A stretch of 35,744 nucleotides of DNA. Source: Acidovorax sp. CF316 (lineage in GTDB: Bacteria > Pseudomonadota > Gammaproteobacteria > Burkholderiales > Burkholderiaceae_C). Position 1 is the first letter of the stretch. Every line of letters starts with the position of its first letter. Of this stretch, positions 1-8,434 are shown one piece after another. The position numbers and the translations under genes were made by a program. The stretch is taken from assembly GCF_000276605.1 (NCBI RefSeq), contig NZ_AKJX01000103.1, positions 1-35,744 on the forward strand. The letters run 5' to 3'. The notes below the pieces were generated by a model, which saw nothing but the letters and a program-made list of their open reading frames with translations, had not been told where the DNA came from and ran no database searches.

Positions 1-1
1 C

Positions 2-94
2 AAGTCCACGGCCGACCGCGCTGCCGTGCGTGCAGCAGCCGCCGAAGCTGTGCGCCTGGGCCAGATCCCTTCGGGCGAAATCAGCGCCCTGTAA
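2..94 (+). CDS. C-terminal end of an unidentified small protein (partial at window edge)
   Basis: An open frame enters from the left edge and ends at TAA 92-94, giving about 30 residues that finish in GQIPSGEISAL. The tail is alanine- and arginine-rich with a short helix followed by a G-x-IPSGE turn. This resembles the repeated helix/turn units of small exported DUF4148 proteins common in Burkholderiales, but that is recalled family flavour and not proof. A bidirectional hairpin at 215-245 probably ends its transcript. The function is unknown. Confidence 0.5.
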   Translation, partial: KSTADRAAVRAAAAEAVRLGQIPSGEISAL

Positions 95-214
95 TAGATA
101 GCCTGCCAAAGGCTCGCCAGTTGCGGGCCTTCCCATGGTGGTGGCATTTCACGGTCGTGGGTGCCGCCACCATGTGGAAGTGTTTCCCCACCCTTGCCCC
201 GAAACGGGCAATTG

Positions 215-245
215 AAAAGGGCTCCCATTGGGAGCCCTTCTTTTG
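215..245. terminator. bidirectional intrinsic terminator between the partial gene and zwf
   Basis: The 10-bp perfect stem AAGGGCTCCC (217-226) / GGGAGCCCTT (230-239) has a 3-nt loop. It is followed by CTTTT on the plus strand and by TTTTC on the minus strand. It lies between two convergent genes, so it can serve both. Confidence 0.8.
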
Positions 246-274
246 TTGGTGCCTGCGGTGGCGCGTGCTGGACC

Positions 275-1729
275 TTACACCTCTTCACTCCAGCAGTAGC
301 CATCGCGCGCGATCATGGCGCTGGCGGCGCTGGGGCCCCAGCTACCAGCGGTGTAGGGCCGTGGGCCCAGCGCGTCATTGCGCCAGTGCTGCAGGATGGG
401 TTCCACCCAGCGCCAGGCCTCCTCTTGCTCGTCGCTGCGCACGAAGAGGTTCAGGCGGCCCGCAATCACGTCGAGCAGCAGGCGCTCGTAGGCGCCCACG
501 CGCTCGGTGCCGAAGCGCTGGTCGAAGTCAAGGTTCAGGTAGACCTGCGAAAGGGCCGGCTCGGTCTGGTGCTGGGCGGCGCCCTGGGCCATCAGGTGCA
601 GTTCCAGCCCGTCCTTGGGCTGCAGGTTGATCACCAGGCGGTTGGCGGCGCCGGCCGAGGTGCGGAAGATCGGATGCGGCACGGGCCGGAAGTTGACGAC
701 GATGTGCGCGTCGCGCCCCGCCAGCCGCTTGCCGGTGCGGATGTAGAAGGGCACGCCGGCCCAGCGCCAGTTGGAGATCTCGGTGCGCAGCGCGACGAAG
801 GTCTCGGTGGTGCTGGCTGCGGCCACGCCTTTTTCCTGCAGGTAGCCCGGCACGCTGGCGCCGTGCGTCTTGCCGGCCACATACTGGCCGCGGATCACGT
901 GCTGGCCGATGGTCTCCGGGCTCCAGGGCTTGAGCGACTGCAGCACCTTGAGCTTTTCGTCGCGGATGGCGTTGGCGCTGGCGTTGATGGGCGGCTCCAT
1001 GCCGATCGCGCACAGCAGTTGCAGGGCATGGTTCTGCACCATGTCGCGCAGGGCGCCGGTCTGGTCGTAGAAGGCGCCGCGCGTTTCCACGCCCAGCTCC
1101 TCCGCAATGGTGATCTGGATGTTGGCGATGGTCTCGCGCCGCCACAGCGGCTCGAACAGGGCGTTACCAAAGCGCATGGCGAACAGGTTCTGCACCGAGG
1201 GCTTGCCCAGGTAGTGGTCGATGCGAAAGACCTGTTCCTCCTTGAGCACGCGGCGCAGCGTGTCGTTGATGGCCTGGTTGGAGCGCAGGTCGTGGCCCAG
1301 GGGCTTTTCGAGCACCACGCGGGTGGTGGGGCCGTTCAGGCCCACGGCGGCGATCTGCTCGCAGACATTGGTGAACAGGCTCGGGGCCGTGGCCACGTAC
1401 ATCACCACCGACTCGGCATTGCGCTCGTGCAACATCTCGGCCAGGCGGGCATAGTCCTGGGTTTGCGACAGGTCCATGCGCAGGTAGTGCAGCAGGGCGC
1501 CGAAGCGTGCGAACTCGTCGGGGGTCGGCCGCTTGGCCAGATCCACACCATCGAAGCGTGACTGGATCAGGCTGCGGTATTGTTCATGGCTGAGCTCGTC
1601 ACGGGCCACCGCGATGATGCGGCCCCCTTCGGGCAGCGTTCCGTGGCGGAACGCCTGGAACAGCGCCGGCATGAGCTTGCGCCAGGCCAGGTCGCCGGTG
1701 CCGCCAAACAGGACAAGGTCAAAACTCAT
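275..1729 (-). CDS. zwf: glucose-6-phosphate 1-dehydrogenase
   Basis: Oxidises glucose 6-phosphate to 6-phosphogluconolactone with NAD(P)+, the entry step of the Entner-Doudoroff route in the cytoplasm. The 484-aa length is normal for the family. The N-terminal Rossmann motif GGTGDLAWRKL (res. 9-19) binds the dinucleotide. EKPLGHDL (141-148) and the substrate-binding signature RIDHYLGK (169-176) are intact, and H234 in QNHALQL is the expected catalytic base. ATG 1727-1729 is preceded by GGAG. It is divergent from pgi, with two GTAA..TTAC operators in the shared intergenic region. No 6-phosphogluconolactonase (pgl) gene accompanies it. Confidence 0.97.
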   Translation of the reverse strand: MSFDLVLFGGTGDLAWRKLMPALFQAFRHGTLPEGGRIIAVARDELSHEQYRSLIQSRFDGVDLAKRPTPDEFARFGALLHYLRMDLSQTQDYARLAEMLHERNAESVVMYVATAPSLFTNVCEQIAAVGLNGPTTRVVLEKPLGHDLRSNQAINDTLRRVLKEEQVFRIDHYLGKPSVQNLFAMRFGNALFEPLWRRETIANIQITIAEELGVETRGAFYDQTGALRDMVQNHALQLLCAIGMEPPINASANAIRDEKLKVLQSLKPWSPETIGQHVIRGQYVAGKTHGASVPGYLQEKGVAAASTTETFVALRTEISNWRWAGVPFYIRTGKRLAGRDAHIVVNFRPVPHPIFRTSAGAANRLVINLQPKDGLELHLMAQGAAQHQTEPALSQVYLNLDFDQRFGTERVGAYERLLLDVIAGRLNLFVRSDEQEEAWRWVEPILQHWRNDALGPRPYTAGSWGPSAASAMIARDGYCWSEEV

Positions 1730-1776
1730 GGGGTCTCCGTGTCAGTGCATTTGTGTGATCGCGTGTGGCTCGAAAT

Positions 1777-1791
1777 TGTAATCACGTTACA
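1777..1791. promoter_or_regulatory. ED-regulon operator 1 (HexR-like palindrome) upstream of zwf
   Basis: TGTAATCACGTTACA is a palindrome with perfect TGTAA/TTACA arms. It lies 48 bp from the zwf start and overlaps a possible minus-strand -10 (TACAAT). The arms match the HexR (RpiR family) consensus TGTART...AYTACA known from proteobacterial ED genes. Assignment to HexR is inferred. Confidence 0.7.
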
Positions 1792-1864
1792 TCGTTTTGT
1801 GTAGGACTGCAGAGCAACTGGCGTTCCAAGCTGTGTCTGCAACAAAAAAGTACCAGACAGTTTT

Positions 1865-1879
1865 GGTAATCAAGTTACT
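1865..1879. promoter_or_regulatory. ED-regulon operator 2 upstream of pgi
   Basis: GGTAATCAAGTTACT shares the GTAATCA.GTTAC core with operator 1; the centres are 88 bp apart. It overlaps a candidate pgi -10 (TACTAT 1876-1881), a position suited to repression. Confidence 0.65.
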
Positions 1880-1919
1880 ATCTCGCCGTTTTCATTCTTT
1901 CGTCCCAGGTAGCCTTTCC

Positions 1920-3482
1920 ATGTCCCTCCGTTGCGACCAGACCCCGCCGTGGCCCGCCTTGCAGGCCTTGTTCGACACCGAGGGACGCCACCTGGATCTG
2001 CGGCAGGCGTTCGCGCAGGATGGCGAGCGCTTCGACCACTTCAGCCAGCAGGCGCCGCACATCTTTGCCGACCTGTCCAAGAACCTGTGGGACCGGCCGA
2101 CCGAGGCTTTGTTGCTCGCTCTGGCCGAGGCTTGCGGGCTCGCCGCCCAGCGTGACGCCATGTTCGCTGGCGAAGCCATCAACCACACCGAGGGCCGCGC
2201 GGTGCTGCACACGCTGCTGCGCCGCCCCCAGGGCCTGGCACTTCCCGGTGACGGCGCCGACATCGCACAGAAGCTGGCCGAGGTGCACGGCACGCTCGAC
2301 GCCATGCTGCAGTACGCCGAGCAGGTGCGCAACGACCGAGCGATCACCGACGTGGTGAACATCGGCATCGGCGGCTCGGACCTGGGACCGCACATGGCAG
2401 TGCTCGCGCTCGATGCGTTCCGCGCGGCCGGCAAGCGCCTGCACTTCGTCTCCAATGTGGACGGCCACGAGCTGCACGGCGTGCTGCAGGGCGTGAAGCC
2501 CGAGAGCACCTTGTTCCTGATCGCCTCCAAGACCTTCACCACGGCCGAGACCATGGCCAATGCGCGCTCCGCGCTGGCCTGGTTCGGTGCAGAAGGCGGC
2601 ACCGACGTGGCGCGCCACTTCGCGGCGCTGACCACCAATGTCGAGGCCGCAGGCGCCCTGGGCATCACCACCACCTTCGGCTTCTGGGACTGGGTGGGCG
2701 GCCGCTATTCCCTGTGGTCGGCCATCGGCCTGCCGATTGCCATCGCCATCGGTGCGGCGGGCTTTCGTGAGCTGCTGGCCGGCGCGCATGCCATGGACGA
2801 GCATTTCCGCACCGCGCCGCTGGCCACCAATCTGCCGGTGCGCCTGGGCCTGCTCGATGTCTGGTACCGCAACTTCCACGGATTCACCAGCCGCTGCATC
2901 GCGCCCTACCATGCCTCGCTGGGCCGGCTGCCGGCCTATCTGCAGCAGCTGGAGATGGAGAGCAACGGCAAGCGCGTGGGGGCCGACGGGCAGGAACTGC
3001 CGTACGCCACCTCGCCTGTGCTCTGGGGCGAGCCCGGTACCAACGGCCAGCACGCCTTCTTCCAGATGCTGCACCAGGGCACCGACGTGCTGCCGCTGGA
3101 GATCGTGGCCGTGCGCCAGGCCGCACACCCGCTGCCGGGCCACCAGGACAAGCTGCTCGCCAACGCCCTGGCCCAGGCCCAGGCGCTGATGGTGGGCAAG
3201 GCCGGCCCCGAAGACGGCCACCGCCACTTCCCGGGCAACCGGCCCAGCACGTTCCTGCTGCTCGACTCGCTGACCCCGGCCTCGCTGGGCGCGCTGATCG
3301 CGCTGCAAGAGCACCGCGTGTTTGTGAGCGGCAGCCTGTGGGGCATCAACAGCTTCGACCAGTGGGGCGTGGAGCTGGGCAAGGTGCTGGCGCGCGACCT
3401 GGAGTCGCGCCTGGCCTCGGGCGATGCGGCGGGGCTCGATGGCTCCACGGCAGGCCTGCTGGCGCGCCTGCGCGGCGGCTGA
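1920..3482 (+). CDS. pgi: glucose-6-phosphate isomerase
   Basis: Interconverts glucose 6-phosphate and fructose 6-phosphate. In an organism using the ED route this mainly feeds fructose-derived or gluconeogenic carbon to zwf. The 520 aa show the family signatures in order: GIGGSDLGP (149-157), the phosphate-binding SKTFTTAETM (203-212), GGRYSLWSA (260-268), ESNGK with catalytic E347, NGQHAFFQ with H378, and the C-terminal INSFDQWGVELGK block. ATG 1920 is the only Met near the conserved N-terminus; the frame extends further upstream but crosses the promoter. A probable operon partner, the AGE isomerase, starts 93 nt downstream. Confidence 0.96.
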   Translation: MSLRCDQTPPWPALQALFDTEGRHLDLRQAFAQDGERFDHFSQQAPHIFADLSKNLWDRPTEALLLALAEACGLAAQRDAMFAGEAINHTEGRAVLHTLLRRPQGLALPGDGADIAQKLAEVHGTLDAMLQYAEQVRNDRAITDVVNIGIGGSDLGPHMAVLALDAFRAAGKRLHFVSNVDGHELHGVLQGVKPESTLFLIASKTFTTAETMANARSALAWFGAEGGTDVARHFAALTTNVEAAGALGITTTFGFWDWVGGRYSLWSAIGLPIAIAIGAAGFRELLAGAHAMDEHFRTAPLATNLPVRLGLLDVWYRNFHGFTSRCIAPYHASLGRLPAYLQQLEMESNGKRVGADGQELPYATSPVLWGEPGTNGQHAFFQMLHQGTDVLPLEIVAVRQAAHPLPGHQDKLLANALAQAQALMVGKAGPEDGHRHFPGNRPSTFLLLDSLTPASLGALIALQEHRVFVSGSLWGINSFDQWGVELGKVLARDLESRLASGDAAGLDGSTAGLLARLRGG

Positions 3483-3575
3483 GCTGCCGCGCAGCGTTTT
3501 TCTTCCATTGCATTCACAACGAGGCGCCTTCAGGCGTCCAGGCCGCCCACCGCAGCCCAACGAGGAGACAAGCCC

Positions 3576-4790
3576 ATGACTGCACCGCAACCGCCCGATT
3601 TCCGTTCGCCCGCATTCCTGCATGCGCACATCCGCCAGACCATGGCGTTCTACGAGCCCGTGGCCACCGATGCGGGCGGCGGCATGTACCACTTCTTCCT
3701 GGACGACGGCACCGTCTACGACGAGCGCACGCGCCACCTGGTGAGCGCCACGCGCTTCGTGGTCACGCATGCCATCCTGTTCCAGACCACGGGCGAGGCA
3801 CGCTACCGCAAGGGCATGGAGCATGCGCTGCAGTTCCTGCGCGCGGCCTTCCTCGACCCGGCCACCGGCGGCTACGCCTGGCTCATCGACTGGCATGGCG
3901 GGCATGCCACCTTGCTCGACGCCACGCGCCACTGCTACGGCATGGCCTTCGTGATGCTGGCCTATGCGCGTGCGCACGAAGCCGGCGTGCCCGAGGCGCG
4001 GCAGTGGCTGGCCGAGGCCTTCGAGACGGCCGAGCAGCATTTCTGGCAGCCGTCCCGGGGCCTGTATGCCGATGAGGCCACGCGCGACTGGGCGCTGTCG
4101 GACTACCGCGGGCAGAACGCCAACATGCATGCCTGCGAGGCCATGATCTCGGCCTTTCGCGCCACGGGCGAGCGGCGCTACATCGAGCGTGCCGAGCAGC
4201 TCGCGCAGGGCATCTGCCAGCGCCAGGCGGCGCTGTCCGGTGGCTGGGTGTGGGAGCACTTTCGCGCCGACTGGTCGGTGGACTGGGACTACAACCGCCA
4301 CGACCGGACCAACATCTTCCGCCCCTGGGGCTACCAGATCGGCCACCAGACCGAATGGGCCAAGCTGCTGCTTCAGCTCGATGCGCTGGCGCCTGCGGAC
4401 TGGCACCTGCCGTGCGCGCGCTTCCTGTTCGACGCCGCGCTGGACAAGGGCTGGGACACCGCGCACGGCGGTATCGTCTACGGCATGGCGCCTGACGGCA
4501 GCATCTGCGACGACGGCAAGTACCACTGGGTGCAGGCCGAGAGCATGGCCGCCGCCGCCGTGCTGGCCGTGCACACCGGCGAGCAGCGCTACTGGGATTG
4601 GTACGACCGGATCTGGGCCTACTGCTGGCAGCACTTCGTGGACCACGCGCATGGCGCCTGGTTCCGCATCCTCGACGGCCGCAACCGCAACCACACGCGC
4701 GAGAAGAGCAACGCCGGCAAGGTCGATTACCACAACATGGGCGCCTGCTACGACGTGCTGCTGGCGCTGGGCGCGCAGCGCGCGCCCTGA
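3576..4790 (+). CDS. AGE-family sugar epimerase/isomerase (mannose isomerase or YihS type)
   Basis: An (alpha/alpha)6-barrel protein of the N-acylglucosamine 2-epimerase family, in which paired histidines do acid/base catalysis between aldose and ketose (for example D-mannose to D-fructose). It has 404 aa, close to the family norm. The conserved blocks are RFVVTHA (60-66), NANMHACEAM (181-190, H185), GHQTEWAKL (H257), KYHWVQAE (315-322) and KVDYHNMGAC (H386). CGAGGAGAC precedes ATG 3576. It follows pgi in the same direction, so it probably shares the ED operator and supplies sugars to the same route. The family is secure; the exact substrate is not. It converges on the lactonase gene with a 9-bp gap. 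Confidence 0.85.
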   Translation: MTAPQPPDFRSPAFLHAHIRQTMAFYEPVATDAGGGMYHFFLDDGTVYDERTRHLVSATRFVVTHAILFQTTGEARYRKGMEHALQFLRAAFLDPATGGYAWLIDWHGGHATLLDATRHCYGMAFVMLAYARAHEAGVPEARQWLAEAFETAEQHFWQPSRGLYADEATRDWALSDYRGQNANMHACEAMISAFRATGERRYIERAEQLAQGICQRQAALSGGWVWEHFRADWSVDWDYNRHDRTNIFRPWGYQIGHQTEWAKLLLQLDALAPADWHLPCARFLFDAALDKGWDTAHGGIVYGMAPDGSICDDGKYHWVQAESMAAAAVLAVHTGEQRYWDWYDRIWAYCWQHFVDHAHGAWFRILDGRNRNHTREKSNAGKVDYHNMGACYDVLLALGAQRAP

Positions 4791-4799
4791 GCGCGGGTC

Positions 4800-5717
4800 T
4801 TACAGTGCCGCGCTGGACTGGAAGAAATTCACGGGCAGGCCCGGCACCTCGACGGGCAGGCTGAACAGCGAGCCAGCCGGGATGGCTGCATCCAGTTCCT
4901 CCTGCGGCCGCCCGGCGCGCGCCGAGGTGATGTACAGCGTGCGCAGGTCCTCACCGCCAAAGCAGACCATGGTGGGGCATTGCACGGGCACGGCAATGCT
5001 CTGCAGCACCTGGCCTTCGGGCGAGAGCTGCAGCAAAGAGGCGCCTTCGTACATGGCTACCCAGTAGTTGCCCTGCACGTCCACGGCCGCGCCGTCGGGC
5101 CGGCCGCCATAGGGCTCGCCGGCCACCTTGGGCGGGAAGGTGGCCCAGGGCGTGCGGCCCTCGATGCTGCCGGTGGTGGCATCGAAGCCGAAGCGGTCGA
5201 TGCGGTGCTCGGGCGTGTTCGACCAGTAGAGCCAGCGGTCGTCCGGGCTGAAGGCCAGGCCGTTGGCAGTGAAGTTGTCGCCGGCCATCTTCTGCACCCG
5301 AAAGCCGCCTGGCGCCGCCTCCAGCCGCCACAGGGCCGCGTCGGGCGCCGTGCGCGGGCTGATCACCGAGCCGGCCCAGAACCGGCCCGCCGAATCGCAG
5401 CGGCCATCGTTCAGGCGCAGCACACGGGTGTCGTGCGCGGCGGCAGGGAGCAGGGCCAGACAGGCGAGGGCGCCGCTCACGGTATCGAGCAGGTAAAAGC
5501 CGTCCCGTAACCCGATTACTATTTTTTGACCACCCGCCGGTGCGCAGCAGCCGGGCTCGGAGGGCATCTCCCAGGTGCGCAGGCGTGCGCTGGCGGGTTC
5601 CCAGGCATTCACCCGTTTGCCTTGGATGTCACACCAGTAAAGGGATGCTTCATGGGGGTGCCAGAACGGCGATTCGCCCAGTTCCGAGGGCGGCAGGGGC
5701 AGGGTCTGCAGGGACAT
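4800..5717 (-). CDS. SMP-30/gluconolactonase/regucalcin-family lactonase
   Basis: A six-bladed propeller metal-dependent sugar lactonase of 305 aa. The expected metal ligands are present: E15 (GESPFW), N152 ([11 protein letters not shown]) and D208 (GRPDGAAVD), plus the substrate-site block [13 protein letters not shown] (102-114). The enzyme would hydrolyse a sugar lactone to its acid. Its place between zwf/pgi and edd/eda, divergent from edd and sharing an operator region, suggests it supplies the lactonase step of the pathway. Whether it accepts the 6-phosphorylated lactone is unproven. Codons 65-71 include rare ATA, GTA and TTA codons and coincide with an ED-type operator (5506-5520). GGTTATCGAGTTACA lies just upstream of the start. 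Confidence 0.85.
   Translation of the reverse strand: MSLQTLPLPPSELGESPFWHPHEASLYWCDIQGKRVNAWEPASARLRTWEMPSEPGCCAPAGGQKIVIGLRDGFYLLDTVSGALACLALLPAAAHDTRVLRLNDGRCDSAGRFWAGSVISPRTAPDAALWRLEAAPGGFRVQKMAGDNFTANGLAFSPDDRWLYWSNTPEHRIDRFGFDATTGSIEGRTPWATFPPKVAGEPYGGRPDGAAVDVQGNYWVAMYEGASLLQLSPEGQVLQSIAVPVQCPTMVCFGGEDLRTLYITSARAGRPQEELDAAIPAGSLFSLPVEVPGLPVNFFQSSAAL
5506..5520. promoter_or_regulatory. intragenic ED-regulon operator inside the lactonase gene
   Basis: CGTAACCCGATTACT on the plus strand reads AGTAATCGGGTTACG on the other and matches the GTAATC..GTTAC core of the other three sites. It falls in codons 66-71 of the lactonase and is encoded with ATA, GTA and TTA, codons otherwise scarce in this GC-rich gene. 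Its centre is 228 bp from the operator at the edd promoter. Confidence 0.55.
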
Positions 5718-5722
5718 TGGCT

Positions 5723-5750
5723 TGATCCGGGATGGTTATCGAGTTACATT
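5723..5750 (+). promoter_or_regulatory. edd promoter with overlapping ED operator
   Basis: A candidate sigma-70 promoter has TTGATC (5723-5728), a 16-nt spacer and TACATT (5745-5750). The palindromic operator GGTTATCGAGTTACA (5734-5748) fills the spacer and touches the -10, so a bound repressor would block polymerase. The same site can also affect the divergent lactonase gene. Confidence 0.6.
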
Positions 5751-5819
5751 CTAGAGGCTCCGACCGGAGCCGTTGTCTCTTTTCCCCACTACCCAAATCC
5801 ACCCCCGATGGAGCATTCC

Positions 5820-7589
5820 ATGCATTCAGTCGTAGCGCGCGTGACGGCCCGTATCATCGAACGCAGCAAGGACACCCGCGCCGCCTACCTGGCCACGGTC
5901 GACGCCATGGTCCAGCGCAAGCCCCCGCAGGACCGCATGGGCTGCGCCAACCTGGCCCATGCCTATGCCGCGCTGCCGGGCTCCGAGAAGTTCAAGGTGA
6001 CGGTCGAGAAGGCGCCCAACATCGGCATCGTTACCGCCTACAACGACATGTTGTCGGCCCACCAGCCCTACCAGAGCTACCCTGCGCTGCTGCGCGACGA
6101 GGCTGCGCGCCACGGCGCCATGGCCCAGGTGGCCGGCGGCGTGCCCGCCATGTGCGATGGCGTGACCCAGGGCACGCCCGGCATGGAGCTGTCGCTGTTC
6201 TCCCGGGACAATATTGCCATGGCCACCGCGGTAGCGCTGTCCCATGACGTGTTCGATGGCGTGCTGCTGCTGGGCGTGTGCGACAAGATCGTGCCCGGCC
6301 TGCTGATCGGCGCGCTGCACTATGGCCACCTGCCCTGCGTGTTCGTGCCCGCCGGCCCCATGGGCTCGGGCCTGCCCAACAAGGACAAGGCCAAGGTGCG
6401 CGAGCTCTACGCGCAGGGCCTGGTCGGCCGCGACGAACTGCTCAAGGCCGAATCGGCCGCGTACCACAGCCCTGGCACCTGCACCTTCTACGGCACGGCC
6501 AACAGCAACCAGATGCTGCTGGAAGCCATGGGCCTGCACGTGCCCGATGCCGCATTCGCCCCGCCGGGCAGTGGCGAGCGCGAGGAGTTCACGCGCCAGG
6601 CCATGCGCACCGTGCTCGACATCGGCAAGCGCGGCCAGCGCTTCACGCCCATCGGCCATGTGGTGGACGAGCGCTGCATCGTCAACGCCATGGCCGCACT
6701 GTTGGCCACGGGCGGCTCCACCAACCACCTGATCCACTGGGTGGCGATCGCGCGCAGCGCCGGCATCCTGATCGACTGGACCGATTTCGACGACCTGTCG
6801 TCCGTGGTGCCGCTGCTGGCCCGTGTCTACCCCAATGGAGACGCCGACGTGAACCAGTTCCAGGCCGCGGGCGGCCCGCCCTGGATCCTGCGCGAACTGC
6901 TGGCCAACGGCCTCATGCACCCCGACGTGCTGAGCGTGAACGAGGGCGGCATCGCCGCCGGTGGCCAGCCCGCGCCCGCCACCTCGGGCGACGAGGCCGT
7001 GCTGCGCCCCGTGGCCCAACCGTTCTCGCCCACGGGTGGCCTGCGCCTGCTGCAGGGGCGCCTGGGCCGTGCCGTGATCAAGGTTTCGGCCGTGCCGGAG
7101 GACCGCCACATCATCGAGGCGCCGGCGCGCGTGTTCGACTCGCAGGAGGAACTGCTCGCGGCCTTCAGCGCGGGCGAGGTGCAGCAGGACATGGTGGCCG
7201 TGGTGCGCTTCCAGGGCCCGCGTGCCAATGGCATGCCCGAGCTGCACAAGCTCACGCCGCCCCTGGCCGTGCTGCAGAACCAGGGCTTCAAGGTGGCGCT
7301 GGTGACCGACGGCCGCATGAGCGGCGCCTCGGGCAAGGTGCCGGCTGCCATCCACGTGACGCCCGAGGCGCTGGGCGGCGGGCCGCTGGCCAAGGTGCGC
7401 AACGGCGACATGGTGCGCGTGGACGCCGTGGCCGGTACGCTCGACGTGCTGGTGGACGAGGCCGAATGGTCTGCGCGCACCCCCGACGAATGCAAGGCGC
7501 CCGTGGCCACTGGCTTCGGGCGTGAACTGTTTGCCAACTTTCGCCGCCATGCAGGCGGCGCTGAACAAGGAGCCTGTACATGGCTGTGA
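5820..7589 (+). CDS. edd: 6-phosphogluconate dehydratase
   Basis: Dehydrates 6-phosphogluconate to 2-keto-3-deoxy-6-phosphogluconate (KDPG). It is the ED-specific member of the IlvD/Edd family and needs a [4Fe-4S] cluster. The 589 aa are close to the usual 600. The cluster cysteines are C112 (MCDGVTQG), C154 (GVCDKIVPG) and C221 ([14 protein letters not shown]). C-terminal landmarks are [10 protein letters not shown] and [12 protein letters not shown]. An in-frame ATG lies at 5808, but GGAG at 5810-5813 sits correctly for ATG 5820, which is preferred. It overlaps eda by 10 bp, implying translational coupling. Confidence 0.96.
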   Translation: MHSVVARVTARIIERSKDTRAAYLATVDAMVQRKPPQDRMGCANLAHAYAALPGSEKFKVTVEKAPNIGIVTAYNDMLSAHQPYQSYPALLRDEAARHGAMAQVAGGVPAMCDGVTQGTPGMELSLFSRDNIAMATAVALSHDVFDGVLLLGVCDKIVPGLLIGALHYGHLPCVFVPAGPMGSGLPNKDKAKVRELYAQGLVGRDELLKAESAAYHSPGTCTFYGTANSNQMLLEAMGLHVPDAAFAPPGSGEREEFTRQAMRTVLDIGKRGQRFTPIGHVVDERCIVNAMAALLATGGSTNHLIHWVAIARSAGILIDWTDFDDLSSVVPLLARVYPNGDADVNQFQAAGGPPWILRELLANGLMHPDVLSVNEGGIAAGGQPAPATSGDEAVLRPVAQPFSPTGGLRLLQGRLGRAVIKVSAVPEDRHIIEAPARVFDSQEELLAAFSAGEVQQDMVAVVRFQGPRANGMPELHKLTPPLAVLQNQGFKVALVTDGRMSGASGKVPAAIHVTPEALGGGPLAKVRNGDMVRVDAVAGTLDVLVDEAEWSARTPDECKAPVATGFGRELFANFRRHAGGAEQGACTWL

Positions 7590-8236
7590 ATGCCTCCACC
7601 CCTGCCCTGAACCCGCTGGACATCGCCAGCTACGGCCCGGTGATTCCGGTCATCGTGATCGATCGTGTCGAAGACGCGATTCCCCTGGCCGAGGCCTTGC
7701 TCGCCGGCGGCGTGAAGGTGCTCGAAGTCACGCTGCGCACGCCTGCAGGCCTGCCCGCCATCGAGGCCATCGCGCGCCAACTGCCCGAGGCCGTGGTCGG
7801 CGTGGGCACCGTGCTCAATGCCGAGGATGCGCGCCGCGCGAGCGAGGCCGGTGCCCGCTTCGCCGTGAGCCCGGGCTACACCTCGGCGGTGGGCTCGGCC
7901 TGCAAGGGGCTGAACCTTCCCCTGCTGCCCGGCGTGGCCACCTCCAGCGAGATCATGCAGGCGCTGGCCGATGGTTTCCAGTTCCTCAAGCTGTTCCCGG
8001 CAGAGGCCGTGGGCGGCATCCCGTTGCTCAAGTCCTGGGCCAGCCCGTTTGGCCAGGTGAGCTTCTGCCCCACGGGCGGCATCACCAATGCCACGGCGCC
8101 CAACTACCTGGCGCTGCCCAATGTGCGCTGCGTGGGCGGTTCGTGGCTCACGCCCGGCGATGCAGTGCGCTCGGGTGATTGGGCGCGCATCACGCAGCTG
8201 GCGCAGGCCACGCAGTCGCTGCGGCCGGCCAGCTGA
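7580..8236 (+). CDS. eda: 2-dehydro-3-deoxy-6-phosphogluconate (KDPG) aldolase
   Basis: Cleaves KDPG to pyruvate and glyceraldehyde 3-phosphate, completing the ED pathway. It is a class I aldolase TIM barrel of 218 aa, the usual length. The Schiff-base lysine is K137 in FLKLFPAE, and the general acid/base is E49 in EVTLRTP. GVGTVLN and CPTGGI, the phosphate-binding loop, are present. AAGGAG lies just upstream of ATG 7580, inside the end of edd. The strong hairpin terminator at 8287-8324 closes the edd-eda operon. Confidence 0.97.
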   Translation: MAVNASTPALNPLDIASYGPVIPVIVIDRVEDAIPLAEALLAGGVKVLEVTLRTPAGLPAIEAIARQLPEAVVGVGTVLNAEDARRASEAGARFAVSPGYTSAVGSACKGLNLPLLPGVATSSEIMQALADGFQFLKLFPAEAVGGIPLLKSWASPFGQVSFCPTGGITNATAPNYLALPNVRCVGGSWLTPGDAVRSGDWARITQLAQATQSLRPAS

Positions 8237-8286
8237 GCGCAGCTTCTCCCGGTGGGCCGCTGACCCATTCCTCTCACACGCGGCTG

Positions 8287-8324
8287 AAAAAAGGCCCGCA
8301 GGCGAATCGCCTGCGGGCCTTTTG
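8287..8324 (+). terminator. intrinsic terminator of edd-eda
   Basis: GGCCCGCAGGCG / CGCCTGCGGGCC forms a long perfect stem with a 3-nt loop (AAT). It is flanked by AAAAAA on the 5' side and followed by TTTT. It begins about 50 nt after the eda stop. Confidence 0.9.
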
Positions 8325-8397
8325 CATGGGATGGAGCCCGCCGGACGCTTGTTGTCTCAGAGCGACACCTGGTGGCTGTGGTCCAATTTTGGTTTTT

Positions 8398-8417
8398 AAA
8401 ATGGGAATCATTCTTAA
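8398..8417. promoter_or_regulatory. Fur box upstream of the TonB-dependent receptor
   Basis: AAATGGGAATCATTCTTAA matches the core of proteobacterial Fur boxes (AATGAGAATCATT type). It ends 18 bp before the receptor ATG at 8435 in a locally AT-rich patch. It predicts iron-repressed expression. Confidence 0.75.
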
Positions 8418-8434
8418 CTCCATTTGAGACCATC

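Noticed and set aside
1878..4733. Long minus-strand open frame opposite pgi and the AGE gene
   Set aside because: Antisense shadow of two well-identified genes: low-complexity Gly/Ala/Val/His-rich translation, no domain, no ribosome site.
5826..7568. Minus-strand open frame opposite edd
   Set aside because: Shadow of edd; His/Gly-rich nonsense translation without motifs.
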